Origin: Microstegium vimineum | Taxonomy: Eukaryota > Streptophyta > Magnoliopsida > Poales > Poaceae | Reading direction: 5' to 3' | Length of the DNA stretch: 64,000 nucleotides | Assembly: GCA_022036555.1 (NCBI GenBank) | Contig: CM039122.1 | Span: 2,007,043 to 2,071,042, forward strand | Position numbers and translations under genes: made by a program | Notes under the pieces: model-generated | Told to the model about the DNA's origin: nothing | What the model saw: the letters and a program-made list of their open reading frames with translations, nothing else | The model's database searches: none | Part shown: piece by piece, positions 1 to 10,277 of the stretch | Layout: each line of letters begins with the position of its first letter | How positions within the stretch are numbered: position 1 is the stretch's first letter

Positions 1-1501
1 TCCTGGGTCGACGGGCCTGACGCCCGTACGCTCGACAGAGTAGGCACCGGGGGCGTGCTCGACCGACCCCTCGATGGGGACCGCGACGAATGGCTACACG
101 TCTCTCGCGGCACTTCACCTTGAAGAGCTGCGGGGCGCTCGTCCCGCGACTCAATTCTGACAGTTGAGGTCAACCTCGACGTCGACCCCCCTCCTCCTCC
201 AATACCGGCGGTCGCCCTCTGACGCATGGGCACCGCTCTTTCTTCCTCGAGCCCTCGCTGCGGCTCGGCCTCCTCCTCTTGCTCCGGCTCCTCTCCCTGC
301 ATAAGGATGATACCTGTCAGGTCAAAAGCGAAGGGCCTAACCCGATACCGTCACGACATGGCATCATATTTAACAACCTCGTCGTTGCTCGACCCCTCAT
401 CCTCGTCCTCCTCCGAGGGGGACTCCTCCTCAGAAAGGTTGGCCCGCCTCTGCTATGCCCGGCGGTTAGGACGCAGGCAAAGGAGACAAACAAGACAGAC
501 AAGAGGGTATTGACAGAGAAAGAGGTGTCGCACCAGCTGGATGTGGCCCTGGTCTGGCATCATGGGGACGCAGGCGACGTTCCCCACCTCGAACGCGCCG
601 GTGAAGGAGGTGCGCACTCGACGGACCACCCGTTCGAGGGGCAGCTCGTCCTCCGCGAGGCGACACCCCGTAAGGTCCGCCCCCGGGCACATCTTGTCGA
701 GGCGTAGCGGACGGGCCATCAGTGGCATGACTCGCCGCTGGTGGAAGGCTGACACGACGGTCACCGTCGTAAGCCCCGCCTTCTTCAGACAGGAGATCGT
801 ACCAAGCAGGTGGTCGAGGTGCTTCTCCTTCTTCTGCTCGACGCCGTACCTCCAGTGGTCGGGCCTCGAGTCGATTGTCCTCCCGTTGTAGGCGAGGAAC
901 AGACCGTCGTCGTTCCTCAGGTAGAACCACCCAGAGTGCCATCCGGAGTGGCTCGACGTGAGCTTCGCCGGGATCCAACAGTCCGCCCACTTGAGGGAGA
1001 TGCTGCAGCAGCCTGCCCGGACCATCCTGCGGCTACCGCTCCCGTCCGAGGCATGGAACAGGCCCGCCTCGAACAGGTGGATCCATAGCTCCCAATGCGG
1101 CTCCATCCCCAGGTACCCTTCGCACACGGCGGTAAAGACCGCCGCGTGACAGATACCGTTGGGGGAGAGGTGTTGGAGCTCCACGCCGTAGTGGTGGAGG
1201 ATCTCGCGTAGAAGACGGTTGGGGGGGATCCCAGCCCCGCCCAATGGAAAGCTTCGAAGCTGACCACATAAACCTCCGGTGGGTTGGGCTCAGCGTCCTC
1301 CCTCGGCGGCACTATCCACTCCGGCCGGTCCACGGAGGTGATGGGTCGGAGAAGGCCGCTCTCCACCAAATCTCCCAAACGCCCCACGGTCGCCGACGAC
1401 GGAAGCCAGGCGTCAGGGCCGCGCAAGCTGTAGCTGGCCATGGGAGCAGGGAAGCGGATGCGCTCGGATGCAGAGGTGGAAGGGCACACCTGTCGCGTCA
1501 T
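1..1501 (-). pseudogene. Antisense PF04195-like gene of element A (partial, frameshifted)
   Basis: The minus-strand reading frame encodes a protein resembling the grass 'putative gypsy type transposon' family (PF04195). These proteins are carried antisense in Tat elements and their function is unknown. The first part reads from about 1501 (MASYSL... at about 1441) to about 1240. A one-base frameshift in a G-rich run (about 1225-1243) moves it to the frame containing IPPNRLLREILHHYGVEL, then the conserved NGICHAAVFTAVCEGYLG segment, and continues to about 540. Further left are an acidic exon (about 365-435, SEEESPSEEDEDEGSS) and another exon that starts after an acceptor at about 316 and stays open to the left edge. 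Splice sites between the last exons are inferred. Family assignment comes from motif recall only. Confidence 0.55.
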
Positions 1502-1652
1502 CGGGCTCCACGCCGCACTCCACGCCGCACCCTACGCCTGCTACGGCTACAGTCGAACGGACATCTCCTAAAAAGGCATGCCTGCGGCGGACAACGTGCA
1601 ACAGTGGGCGTCATCTTCGGAGGTAAGCAACGGACGTCGACCCATCCGTCAA

Positions 1653-2042
1653 AATCTCGAGGGAGCGAAGGCTGGCCCTCGAACAGGGTTCGACAGCCGC
1701 CCTCGAGTACATGAGGTCAGAGAGGACCCAGGGTTATGGACTCCGGTCCACCCCCAAATCTCGAGGGAGCGAAGGTTGGCCCTCGAACAGGGTTCAACAG
1801 CCGCCCTTGAGTACCTGAGGTCAGAGATGACCTAGGTTATGGACTCCGGTCCACCCCCAAATCTCGAGGGAGCGAAGGCTGGCCCTCGAACAGGGTTCGA
1901 TAGCCGCCCTCGAGTACCTGAGGTCAGAGAGGACCCAGGGTTATGGACTCCGGTCCACCCCCAAATCTCGAGGGGGCGAAGGCTGGCCCCACGAGCAGGG
2001 TTCGACAGCCGCCCTCGAGTACTCGAGTCAGGAATGATCCAG
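1653..2042. repeat. Tandem array of ~102-bp units in element A
   Basis: Three full units and one shortened unit start with AAATCTCGAGGGAGCGAAGG at about 1654, 1756, 1858 and 1961. Each contains paired CTCGAG sites flanking a GGCTGGCCCTCGAACAGGG core and ends with GGACTCCGGTCCACCCCC. Units differ by a few substitutions, so the array is not very recent. A diverged relative of the core recurs alone at about 3010-3066. Confidence 0.85.
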
Positions 2043-2156
2043 GGGGGCCGGCGCGAGCCCCACGGGCGGATCCAACAAAAAGACAGGTAAATCTCCCCAT
2101 TTAATGCACCCATCTACCGCCCCCCCCCCCCCGTGTTCCATAAAAAAGGGCGCACT

Positions 2157-2530
2157 CGTCGAGTCATCGGGCTCCGCGCCGCACTCCACGCCGCACCCTA
2201 CGCCCGCTACGGCTGCAGTCGAACGGACGTCTCCTAAAAATGTGTGCCCACGGCGGACAACGTGCAACAGTGGGCGTCATCTTCAGAGGTAAGCAACGGA
2301 CGTCGACCGGTCCGTCAAAATCTCGAGGGAGCAAAGGCTGGCCCTTGCACAGGGTTCGACAGCCGCCCTCGAGTACCTGAGGTCAAGGAGGACCCAGGGT
2401 TACGGACTCCGGTCCACCCCCAAATCTCGAGGGGGCGAAGGCTGGCCCCACGAACGAGGTTCACAGCCGCCCTCGAGTACTCAAGTCAGGGATGACCCAG
2501 GGGGGGCCGGCGTGAGCCCCTAGCTCGAGA
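2157..2530. repeat. Second copy of a ~550-bp block (duplicate of 1493-2050)
   Basis: From GTCATCGGGCTCC at about 2164, the sequence repeats the block beginning near 1497, including the CTCCTAAAAA stretch, the GGCGGACAACGTGCAACAGT segment and the start of the ~102-bp array. Only two array units follow in this copy. The two blocks are separated by a poly(C)-containing spacer (about 2043-2156). This is a higher-order duplication of 3' non-coding DNA in element A. From about 2530 to 3300 I see no gene, only further CTCGA-rich sequence. Confidence 0.8.
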
Positions 2531-3540
2531 ACGAACTCTCGAGGCCCCCCGGGACATATCCGAGGCATACCCATGGAATACCTAAGGATCCCTTCGACGG
2601 GAGGCATCGAGCCACCAACTCCCATCGAACGGAGTTGCCACCTAGGTAATCCACGCGGTCTTGCTTAATGAGAACTCCTCAGGGCTTCTATCAACCCCTA
2701 TTGAACGGGGCACGAGTTTTCACTTCGATTTCTACCCGTACCGGGCACGATTTCTACCGATTTCCGCCCACTACCAGCTCACAGAGGACTTCGAGGCTCG
2801 TCCTAACGAGGATAGCACGATGCTCTTCACCCCACAATCCGAGCGCAAGGATCCGTGGGAAGGACGCTAGGAGGTAGTGAAAGCCCAGCCACACGAGGCT
2901 CGAGCGCTAGACTACGCACGGCACCCCTCGACGAAAGAGGGTCGAAAACACTCGTAGCCTGGCAGACAGAGTTGACCCCTCGATAGGGCACTATGACTCC
3001 AATTTAATGCTCGAGAGAGCGAAGGCTGGCCCTCGGAAGGGTTTCGACAGCCGCCCTCGAGCACCCCCTTCCCAAGGAAGTGAAACGCTCGTAGCGTGGC
3101 GAACATAATCGACCGCTCGATAGGGCTCTATGACTCCAGGTAATCCTAACTCCCCTCGATAGAACACATGTCAAAACTTCCAGAGGAGTTCTTAATCACT
3201 CCTCTGGGGCCACGGGAGCTAACCCCACGGAGAATCAGACCTTTTACTAACCCTGCAGATCATCGGCAAAAGCCCCTATACGGATTCTTCTTATCCGCGT
3301 AGAGGCTCGGGGGCTACTGTCGGGTACAAAGGTAAGGGGTACCCTAAACGTGTGATAATCTAAAGCTCAACATAGCAACCATTTTTAAGGCAGAATCCGA
3401 TCAGCTGATCAAGTCAATGGAGAAAGGCTCATCACACAAAGGCCTCCCTCACCGGCAACAGTGACCAGTCATGGGCCGGCCCATTACTGGAAAAAACAGT
3501 AGGAGGGTTCCGCCTCCGCCTTGACCTCAACTGACGGACA

Positions 3541-3800
3541 GGGGTCGAACGAACGACCCCCCGCTTCTACCTCGACTGATGGACAGGGGTCGAACGAACG
3601 ACCCCTCTGCCTCCGCCTTGACCTCAACTGATGGACAGGGGTCGAACAAACGACCCCCCGCTTCTACCTCGACTGACGGACAGGGGTCGAACGAACGACC
3701 CCCCGCTTCTACCTCGACTGACGGATAGGGGTCGAACGAACGACCCCTCCGCCTCGACCCCTCGAATGACGGACAGGGGGTCGAACGAACGACTCGCGAG
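3541..3800. repeat. Six hairpin-forming repeats in U3 of LTR A
   Basis: A 20-bp self-complementary word, GGGGTCGAACGAACGACCCC, or a close variant, occurs at about 3541, 3586, 3637, 3683, 3728 and 3776. The units are about 45-51 bp apart and separated by GCTTCTACCTCGACTGACGGACA-like linkers. Each copy can fold as a 7-bp stem with a 6-base loop. Confidence 0.85.
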
Positions 3801-4342
3801 CAGGAGGCTCGATCAGCTCACCTATTCCTGGTATGCGGTAAAGAGGGTCCAATGCGCCTACCTGCCCCCGCCTGACGCCATGGGCGCCCACTACCACAGT
3901 CAAATCCATCAACTCGCCGCCCATGCCCCGACTACCGTGCGGCCGTTGTAGCCACATCATAGGTACGGAATCCAAAGACACCCCCTCGAGCCATGAACAG
4001 GACGGCCCTCGACTGTGTCTTCAGGGATACGACAGGGTCACGCTGGCCTCGACCCCCCCTCGACCAGGGGGCCCGACCATCGTCTCCAACCACTCCGGCA
4101 TGGCTCCCGTCCAGTTCGTCCCGCGTCAACTGTGGACTCGTACCCATCTACAGAAGGTCAACCATACTGTGCATGGCTATACGGCGATGTCGAGTTAGCT
4201 ATTTCCATGCCCTGAACACCGGAAGGACGGGAAGGCCACGCTGCTACAGCGATCGACATCCCATCGCAAGCATGGCGCCACGAACACCTCTCCCATGCCT
4301 CCACCGTCTAGGATCTCTGTACTCTCAGTCCTCCCCTTGATC

Positions 4343-4350
4343 TATAAAAG
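4343..4350 (+). promoter_or_regulatory. TATA box of LTR A
   Basis: TATAAAAG, in a pyrimidine-rich context within the LTR, is followed by a GGGGACG-containing start region. It is the likely core promoter of the retrotransposon. Confidence 0.6.
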
Positions 4351-4750
4351 GGGACGCTGGGAATGAAGAAAGGGGGGCATTGGTATCGGCTCACACATTC
4401 AGACATCAGCTCTGACCCGTATACACCAAGAGCCAAGTCGCACACACCGCACCCGATTGCTTGATCGACCTCTCAAGCAATCCACCACCGACCACCTAGG
4501 GTAGCCCTGCTAGTCCTAGGCTTCAGCTCATCTTGAGCACCCCCGTGTAAACCAGCTTGTACCCCCCTGTAGGAGCACTTCGGTGCAAGATAATACAATC
4601 CATCCTCCCCCGCTGGACGTAGGGCCTTCTGTGCCCGAACCAGGATAAATCTTGTGTTCTTATTGCACCACATCTGGGAGAGGGAGCACGTAATATACAA
4701 ATTTACTAGTTGGTGGTCTTGACCCCCTGGGTCAAAACACCGACACTTAT

Positions 4751-5297
4751 CAAACGCAAGATTCAAGAAAACCCTAGAAGGTGGCATATGGTGTTGAATG
4801 AAGCTCTATGGTCATATGGGATGGCATGTCATGGTGCAACTAAGGTTTCGCCGTATCAGTTGGTTTATGGGCATGATGTTGTCTTGCCTTGGGAGATTAA
4901 AACTGGTTCTAGGCGATTATCTTCTCAAGATCAGTTGACGGCCGATGAGTATGGTACTCTTATGAAGAATGAGTTAGAGGACTTAACAAGTCATCGGTTG
5001 AGGGTTTTGATCAGCATTGAAGAAAATAAGAAAAGGGTTGCTAGGTGGTATGACAAGAAGATAAAGGCGAAAGAATTTGCCGATGGTGATCTGGTGTGGA
5101 AATTGATTTTACCGATTGGGACTAAGAGTTCTAAGTTTGGAAAATGGTCTCCTAATTGGGAGGGTCCGTTTCGGATAAATCAGTATATTCTTGGTAATGC
5201 ATATATTTTGGAAACCCTCGAAGGGGTTGCGTTTCCCAGAGCAATCAACGGTAAATACTTGAAGAAATATTACCCTAGTATTTGGGTAGATGCATAA
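4751..5297 (+). pseudogene. Gypsy integrase C-terminal fragment (element B pol)
   Basis: The frame is open for about 180 residues and encodes the last part of a Ty3/gypsy integrase. It shows the end of the catalytic core (NPRRWHMVLNEALWSYGMAC, then a TKVSPYQLVYGHDVVLP motif). Next come a coiled linker ending in RVARWYDKKIKAKEF, and the GPFRI...GKYLKKYYPSIW C-terminal region. The frame closes at a normal-looking stop. The upstream part of pol, including all catalytic Asp/Glu residues, has been separated by the insertion of element A, so this fragment cannot be functional. Confidence 0.9.
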
Positions 5298-5424
5298 AAT
5301 ACTCATTTGAATGCCGATGAAAGAAAAAGTTATATAAGACATTGGTAAAAAGTGTATTGGCATTATATTACAAGCAAAATCAAGTATCAGTATTACACTT
5401 GCCGATGCAATGGATTGTGACAAA

Positions 5425-8400
5425 TTACAACAAGGATTGAATAGCTGATATCGCACGCAGGCGAATTTGCTCTATTTCTTCCATCTCCTTGGCATCGTCA
5501 TCGGCGGATCCTTCTATTGGCTTGATCTTTTTCTTCATCCGGAGGGCTTGACGTGCGTCGGCATCTCTTTCTTGTTGTAGAGTTTGGATAGCATTTGGAA
5601 GTTCGGTCTTCTGTTGATTGGCTACAATCAAGGCCTCGTCAACTTGTTTCAGCTCTGCTAATATATTTTCTTTCCTTGTCGATAGATGGGAAATGTCCTG
5701 ATCAAGCTCAGTACCAGAAGCTTCTAAGTGACCTATGTTCTTGTGCTTTTCATCGGCAGATTGCTTGAATTGAAGCATTTTCTCTTCGAGTTCTGACTGA
5801 ACAATCCTATCGACAATACGGTGAGAGAGCCTTTGATACTAGAGTTGCTTACTCTTAAGGAACGCTGCCTGGAAAAGTGTTTCTTCGATATCGGCGGATA
5901 GATGGCCTTGAATGTCTTTGAAAGCTGTCTTTGCTGCAGTGGAGTCCTGAACGAGATGGGACATGTCTTGTTGCAGTAAAGATAGTAGTGCTTCGAGCTT
6001 AAGTTTGATATCTACCGATAGAGCTGGAGCAGAGCTTTCTTCATCTTCGTCTTCATCGGGGAGGTTGACGGCGAAGGAGAACAAGTTGTTCGGAGAGTCT
6101 TGAGCCTGAAGAAAATAAAAGGGATTAGGACTTGCCGATCATAAGTTTGTGTTATAGAATGTGAGTCAACTTACCATCTTAAAACGGATCTCTTGCCTTG
6201 GGCTCGGGAAGGCAGCTGGCGTGGCATCATCTTGAAAATCGGCAACGGTTGTCGATGAACTTGCCTCCGTGGGAGGAACGGTTGGTGATGGTGGTGCTGT
6301 TGCCGGTGCTACCTCTGCCATGGTGGCTAACCCCTATGGTGATGATGTTGTCCCCTGGTCGTGGGTTTCAGTGGGTGTTGGTGCTGGTACCGATGCTGAT
6401 GTTGTCTCCATTGTTACAGCTGGTTCCTGCAACGATGGTATCGTTTCCTGGTCGGGAGTTTTGTCCAATGGTTGCTCAGGGATGGATGTCGATGTTGGCT
6501 CTGGTATTGGTGCATCGATGGGAGTTGGTGATGCAGCTGGAGTTAATGGCACGGATGGAGTGGCTCGCCTCAAGCGTTTCTTCTTCGGGGCAGCAGTTGG
6601 TGAGCCGGCGCGTTTTTGCTGTGAAGCTTGGGGGGCATCGGCAGCCTGAGTCAGAGAAGCTTGTACATTTAGAGCAACTACCGATGAGCTCATTGTCTGT
6701 AAAAGATATTTGGTGCAAGTTAGATGAAGTGAACGTTACCGATGAAGGTTTGTAATCGGTATAAATGAAATAGGAACTTACTATGAAAGCTTGTGCCAAG
6801 ATGGCGGCCGCGGCCGATGGAGTAATGGTGGTCCTAGCTGGTGTCGGTCTGGGCTTGAGGGTGACCTTGGGTACCCTTTGAGGGGTGAAAGCAGCCAATG
6901 TAGGAGCTTTGTTGCCGATGATTGATATGGGGTTCATCATTCGAAGATTGAAGTGCTTGCCGCTCTTGCTAGTTCGAGGGATTGGATTGTCAACCTGTTA
7001 GTAAAAGAGGGTCAGATGCCGATAGTAGAAGTAAATAGTAAGACACATTAGAATGAAGAACTTACTGCATCATCGGGAATGATGTGATCGGCGTCGATCA
7101 AATGCCGATAGTAATGCGACGACTTGGGGAATAGTTGATTTTTCCATTCTTGCCACCAGGATTTGTATAACTCCGTGATGAAGGATGTTGGTGCCCAAGA
7201 AGATAAATCAATGTTTGATGTATCGGCATGGGGAGAAAGATTGACGATCCTATTCCAGTCCATGGCACTGGAAATGACTTCTCTTGGTTTGATTACATTG
7301 GCATAGCTGAACTTGATCGGCAACTGACCAAATGCCAACTATCTTGCTACTACCGATGGATAGTAAAACTCATAAGTTGGAGAAGTATTCTTCCCGGTCC
7401 CAAAGATGTTAACTGGAATGGCCCAAGGAGTGATGGTGGCCTTCATGATCGACTCATTTTGTGGTATATTTCCATCGGTAAGATTGAAGGAAAGTGGAAA
7501 TCGGTTGTCCTGATCAATATAAGGCCACCAGACCCATTCTACAGCTGGAATCCCGCAGTAGAGTCTCTGAAAGAACATGCCGAACTAACCCTCATTGGCA
7601 TCGGTTCCTGGCAATATGATGATGGCCTCCCCAAAGTTGAGTGGGAAACGGGTTGCCGATTCATCATCATTAAATTCATAGTCCTCCGATATGTCCCTTG
7701 GAAATTGTTGATTGAATAAGTCGAACTGGAGGGCTTTATGCATGTGTGCGTTCAACCACATGTTGATGAACCACCATGGACCGCCGAGGTTGCCGATGGG
7801 TTCACCTAGCAATAGCTTTCTGGATACCTGATAAAGGAGGTGATATACCGAACCAAGGAGGTATCGGCCAAGAGGGAGTCTTGCTCCGTCGGCCAGAAGC
7901 TCTGCTGCAGGAAGGTACATAGTAGTAGGTCCAACTGTTCTGCCGCAGAAGATGAACTTTTCCAACCACATGTTCAGGAAGATGGCGTGTTCCCTCTGAC
8001 CTACCGATCTAGTCTTCTGGTTTTCTCGAATATATCCAGTCCAACCGCCGATGTTGCGTGTGATTACCCGATGTTCGGGTTTCCTACCGAAAAGATTGGA
8101 GGGATCGACAGAGGAGACGTCAAGGCCGGTAAGCATGTGCACATCGGCAAGAGTGGGGGTGGCTGGTCCATGTCTGAATAAGAATGCGTTCATTGTATCG
8201 GACCAAAAGTAAGAAGCAGCCATCATCATGTTCTCGTTCTTCGCCATATCGGCAGTAGAAACCTTAATGCATTGGTCCAGGTTGCGCTCTGCCCAGTAAA
8301 CTTGTTGTGTTCTAGCCATCCTGAGATACCAATTCTTCCAACCTTTGGTGGGTTTGGGCCATGAGCGAAAAGCATCCCTCCACAACCCTAGACTGAAACA

Positions 8401-8648
8401 CTCGGATCTGAAAGGAATGCGATTGGTCTCTGCATTGATCAAATTGGTGGGATCGGCGTTTCCCATTGGACCCAGATAGTGGAAATGTGATTGATCGAGA
8501 GGGATCACTATCTTGTTGCGCAGTTCCTAGGGTTCGAATAGTAAAAAGGGGAATAAAGGAAAAATTACGGAGTGGCGCAGAACGAAAAATCGCTGGAGGC
8601 AGATTGAGAAGAAAAAATTACCGCGGGAACGTCAAAGTTGATCGCCAT
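5425..8648 (-). pseudogene. Antisense plant mobile domain (PMD) gene of element B, 5 exons
   Basis: Exons run 8648-8622, 8526-7066, 6994-6782, 6696-6175 and 6105-5425. Every intron has GT-AG ends, mostly GTAAGT donors, and lies in phase 0, giving about 967 codons starting MAINFDVPA. Exon 2 encodes a domain like the plant mobile domain (PF10536, 'aminotransferase-like'), with SYFWSDTMNAFLFRHGPATP, ADVHMLTGLDV and a GPWWFINMWLNAHM segment. Exon 4 has a basic KKKRLRR stretch in a Pro/Thr/Ser-rich region (possible nuclear signal). Exon 5 forms a long coiled coil (about residues 840-960). There are no frameshifts, but TAG stops interrupt the frame at codons about 323 (7587), 405 (7341), 688 (6336) and 830 (5841). 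PMD proteins act in silencing or meristem maintenance in plants; a function here is unknown. Confidence 0.75.
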
Positions 8649-8821
8649 TGGAGCAGAAGGAGTTCTTGCAGGAATTATGCCTTCCGAAGGGAGAAGAAGC
8701 TGCCGTTGATCGCCGGAGTTCTTGAGGACGCCGGAGGACTCTTGGGAGCGCCGGAGAAGGTTTGAAGACGGGGTAAAAATGAATGCGAGCTCTGAGTGAA
8801 AGGTAGATTGAATGGTGGTAA

Positions 8822-8831
8822 CTTTTATAAA
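8822..8831 (-). promoter_or_regulatory. TATA box of the antisense PMD gene
   Basis: The minus strand reads TTATAAAAGT about 175 bp upstream of the ATG at 8648. It suggests the antisense gene has its own promoter next to, but outside, the 3' LTR. Confidence 0.45.
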
Positions 8832-9089
8832 CCTAGTTAGGGGTATTTTGGAATTTTTCTTTGCACAGGGGCGAGAATATGGAAGGGTATGGTAGTGGAT
8901 TTATGCGCTGATCGAGGAGATATGATTGGATTTGCAACTGTTTACGCTGCAGTCGCGGAGTTCTGTTGGTGACTTGCAATTTTCGCGCACGGGAATCGAG
9001 GAATTTACACAGGTGCCTTAGAGGAGAAGATTGCGGCACAGAGAATTTCGGCGCGTAAAATATTTTACGCTCCAAAATTGGGGGGCATG

Positions 9090-10277
9090 TGTTGACACCG
9101 TTTTTCGGCATGTGTCAAATGAGCTAAGACTTACATTGGTCGGTAGCCGTTTTCTATCGGCATCAGAAGGTCATCGGTTGAGATTACCAATGAGAGTGAA
9201 TGCTGCAAATGAGATAAGTTTGTTGCCGATGGAAACTGGACAATTTTTGCCGATAAGTTGGTAAAAGCAGGTTCAGGAGTGAAGAGTTACCGATTGAAGA
9301 ATATTGCCAATGAAGATGGAAAGCTGCTGATGAATGATGATGCCGATGGAAGCAGGATGAAGTGACTGGTGTCAGCAGAGAGCTGCCGATGGCAATAGAA
9401 GAAGGTTGCAGATTATCAAAAAGGTTGACTCTGATCGGTAGTCGTTTTCTATCGGCATCGGAAGGTCATCGGTCAAAGTTGCCGATGAGAATAAAACCAG
9501 GGCGCTAATGATGAAGCATGTAGGGATGTTGCCGATGAGGGATGACATGGCTAACGTGAGCATACAGTTGCCGATGGCGCTAAAAGGAAGTTGCAGATCG
9601 GAAGGATATGTCGATGGAAAGTTTCATGGGGGAGAAGACATAAGGAAAATTGGTGATCATATACCAGTATTATTATAGAAGTTTGAGTCCGACTCTTGCA
9701 CGAGTCGTTTGTTTCCTTAAAAATAGAGGTGTTTGTTTAGGAAAATAGTATTGTTATTTGGGTCCGACTCCTGCGCAAGTCAGTTATTTCCTTTAAAATA
9801 GGGGTTTGTTTTGTTTAGGAAAGGTACGAGTCGTGTATGTCTACAACTCCTATTGCCAAAGCATAAATATGTCCTAGGGGTCATGAGACAATCAATCATA
9901 TATCAAACAAATCTATTATTCTTATTTACTTTTCAGCAATTCTACTTTTATCGCATTAGATCTAGTTTACCTACGAGTTCTTCAAGTCTCGACGGGCTGC
10001 ATCTCTTCAATCTCCGTCAACCCTTGCAAGTTCCGCGTTTGAGCAACCTGAGCCTTGACGTCCGGGCGCATCGTTGTCGTCTCGTTCAGCTCTACTCTAG
10101 TTATCCCGATCAAGTTTGAGCCTTGACATCCGGGCGCATCGTCGTTGTCTCGTTCAGACCTTGTTCTAGTTATCGTCCTTGTCGATTAACTGGTCAAATC
10201 GACTGGCACACCTTTGGATATCGAATTCGGGTATAAGCCCAAGGTGTTCGCAGATCCGGACGCTTTTTGTGTCAACA
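9090..10277 (+). mobile_element. 3' LTR of element B
   Basis: The 1188-bp LTR has inverted ends TGTTGACAC/GTGTCAACA and is preceded by a G-rich polypurine tract. It contains two imperfect copies of a CGGTAG(C/T)CGTTTTCTATCGG block (about 9141 and 9435), many GCCGATG words, and a direct duplication of a GAGCCTTGAC(G/A)TCCGGGCGC block (about 10048 and 10120). An ATAAATATG near 9864 is a plausible TATA element. The five bases after the LTR, TGTTG, are the predicted target duplication; the partner is outside the window. Confidence 0.85.

Larger units (their letters stand above)
1..4745 (+). mobile_element. Ty3/gypsy (Tat-like) element A, 3' part
   Basis: This is the 3' half of an LTR retrotransposon that continues beyond the left edge. 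A purine-rich tract (about 3301-3315) ends in CTAC immediately before a TGTCGG...CCGACA-bounded LTR at 3318-4745, so the element reads left to right. No sense gag-pol is visible. The internal part carries an antisense gene (1501 leftwards), then arrays of about 100-bp repeats. The sequence directly after 4745 is in the middle of a gypsy integrase, so element A was inserted into element B. The predicted 5-bp target duplication is CTTAT (4746-4750); its partner lies outside the window. Assignment to the Tat lineage rests on the antisense gene and the long 3' non-coding region, not on a reverse transcriptase. Confidence 0.8.
3318..4745 (+). mobile_element. 3' LTR of element A
   Basis: The 1.43-kb LTR begins TGTCGGGTAC and ends ACCGACA, giving the short inverted ends TGTCGG/CCGACA. 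It is preceded by a purine-rich polypurine tract. A promoter-like TATAAAAG lies at 4343-4350, placing U3 to its left and R/U5 to its right. The U3 region holds six hairpin-forming repeats (3541-3800). ORFs inside it are not protein-like. Confidence 0.85.
4746..10277 (+). mobile_element. Ty3/gypsy (Tat-like) element B, 3' part
   Basis: This is the 3' portion of a second LTR retrotransposon; its 5' part lies left of element A, outside the window. In order it has the integrase C-terminal region (sense, 4751-5297), a five-exon gene on the opposite strand (8648-5425), the gene's TATA region, a polypurine tract (AAAATTGGGGGGCA, about 9074-9087) and the 3' LTR (9090-10277). An antisense gene between pol and the 3' LTR is the arrangement known from Tat-lineage elements such as Grande. 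The word GCCGAT, or its complement, recurs through introns, coding sequence and LTR. Confidence 0.85.

Noticed and set aside
3541..3800. CRISPR-like regularly spaced repeats
   Set aside because: Linkers are repeats themselves, not unique spacers, and lie in a plant LTR.
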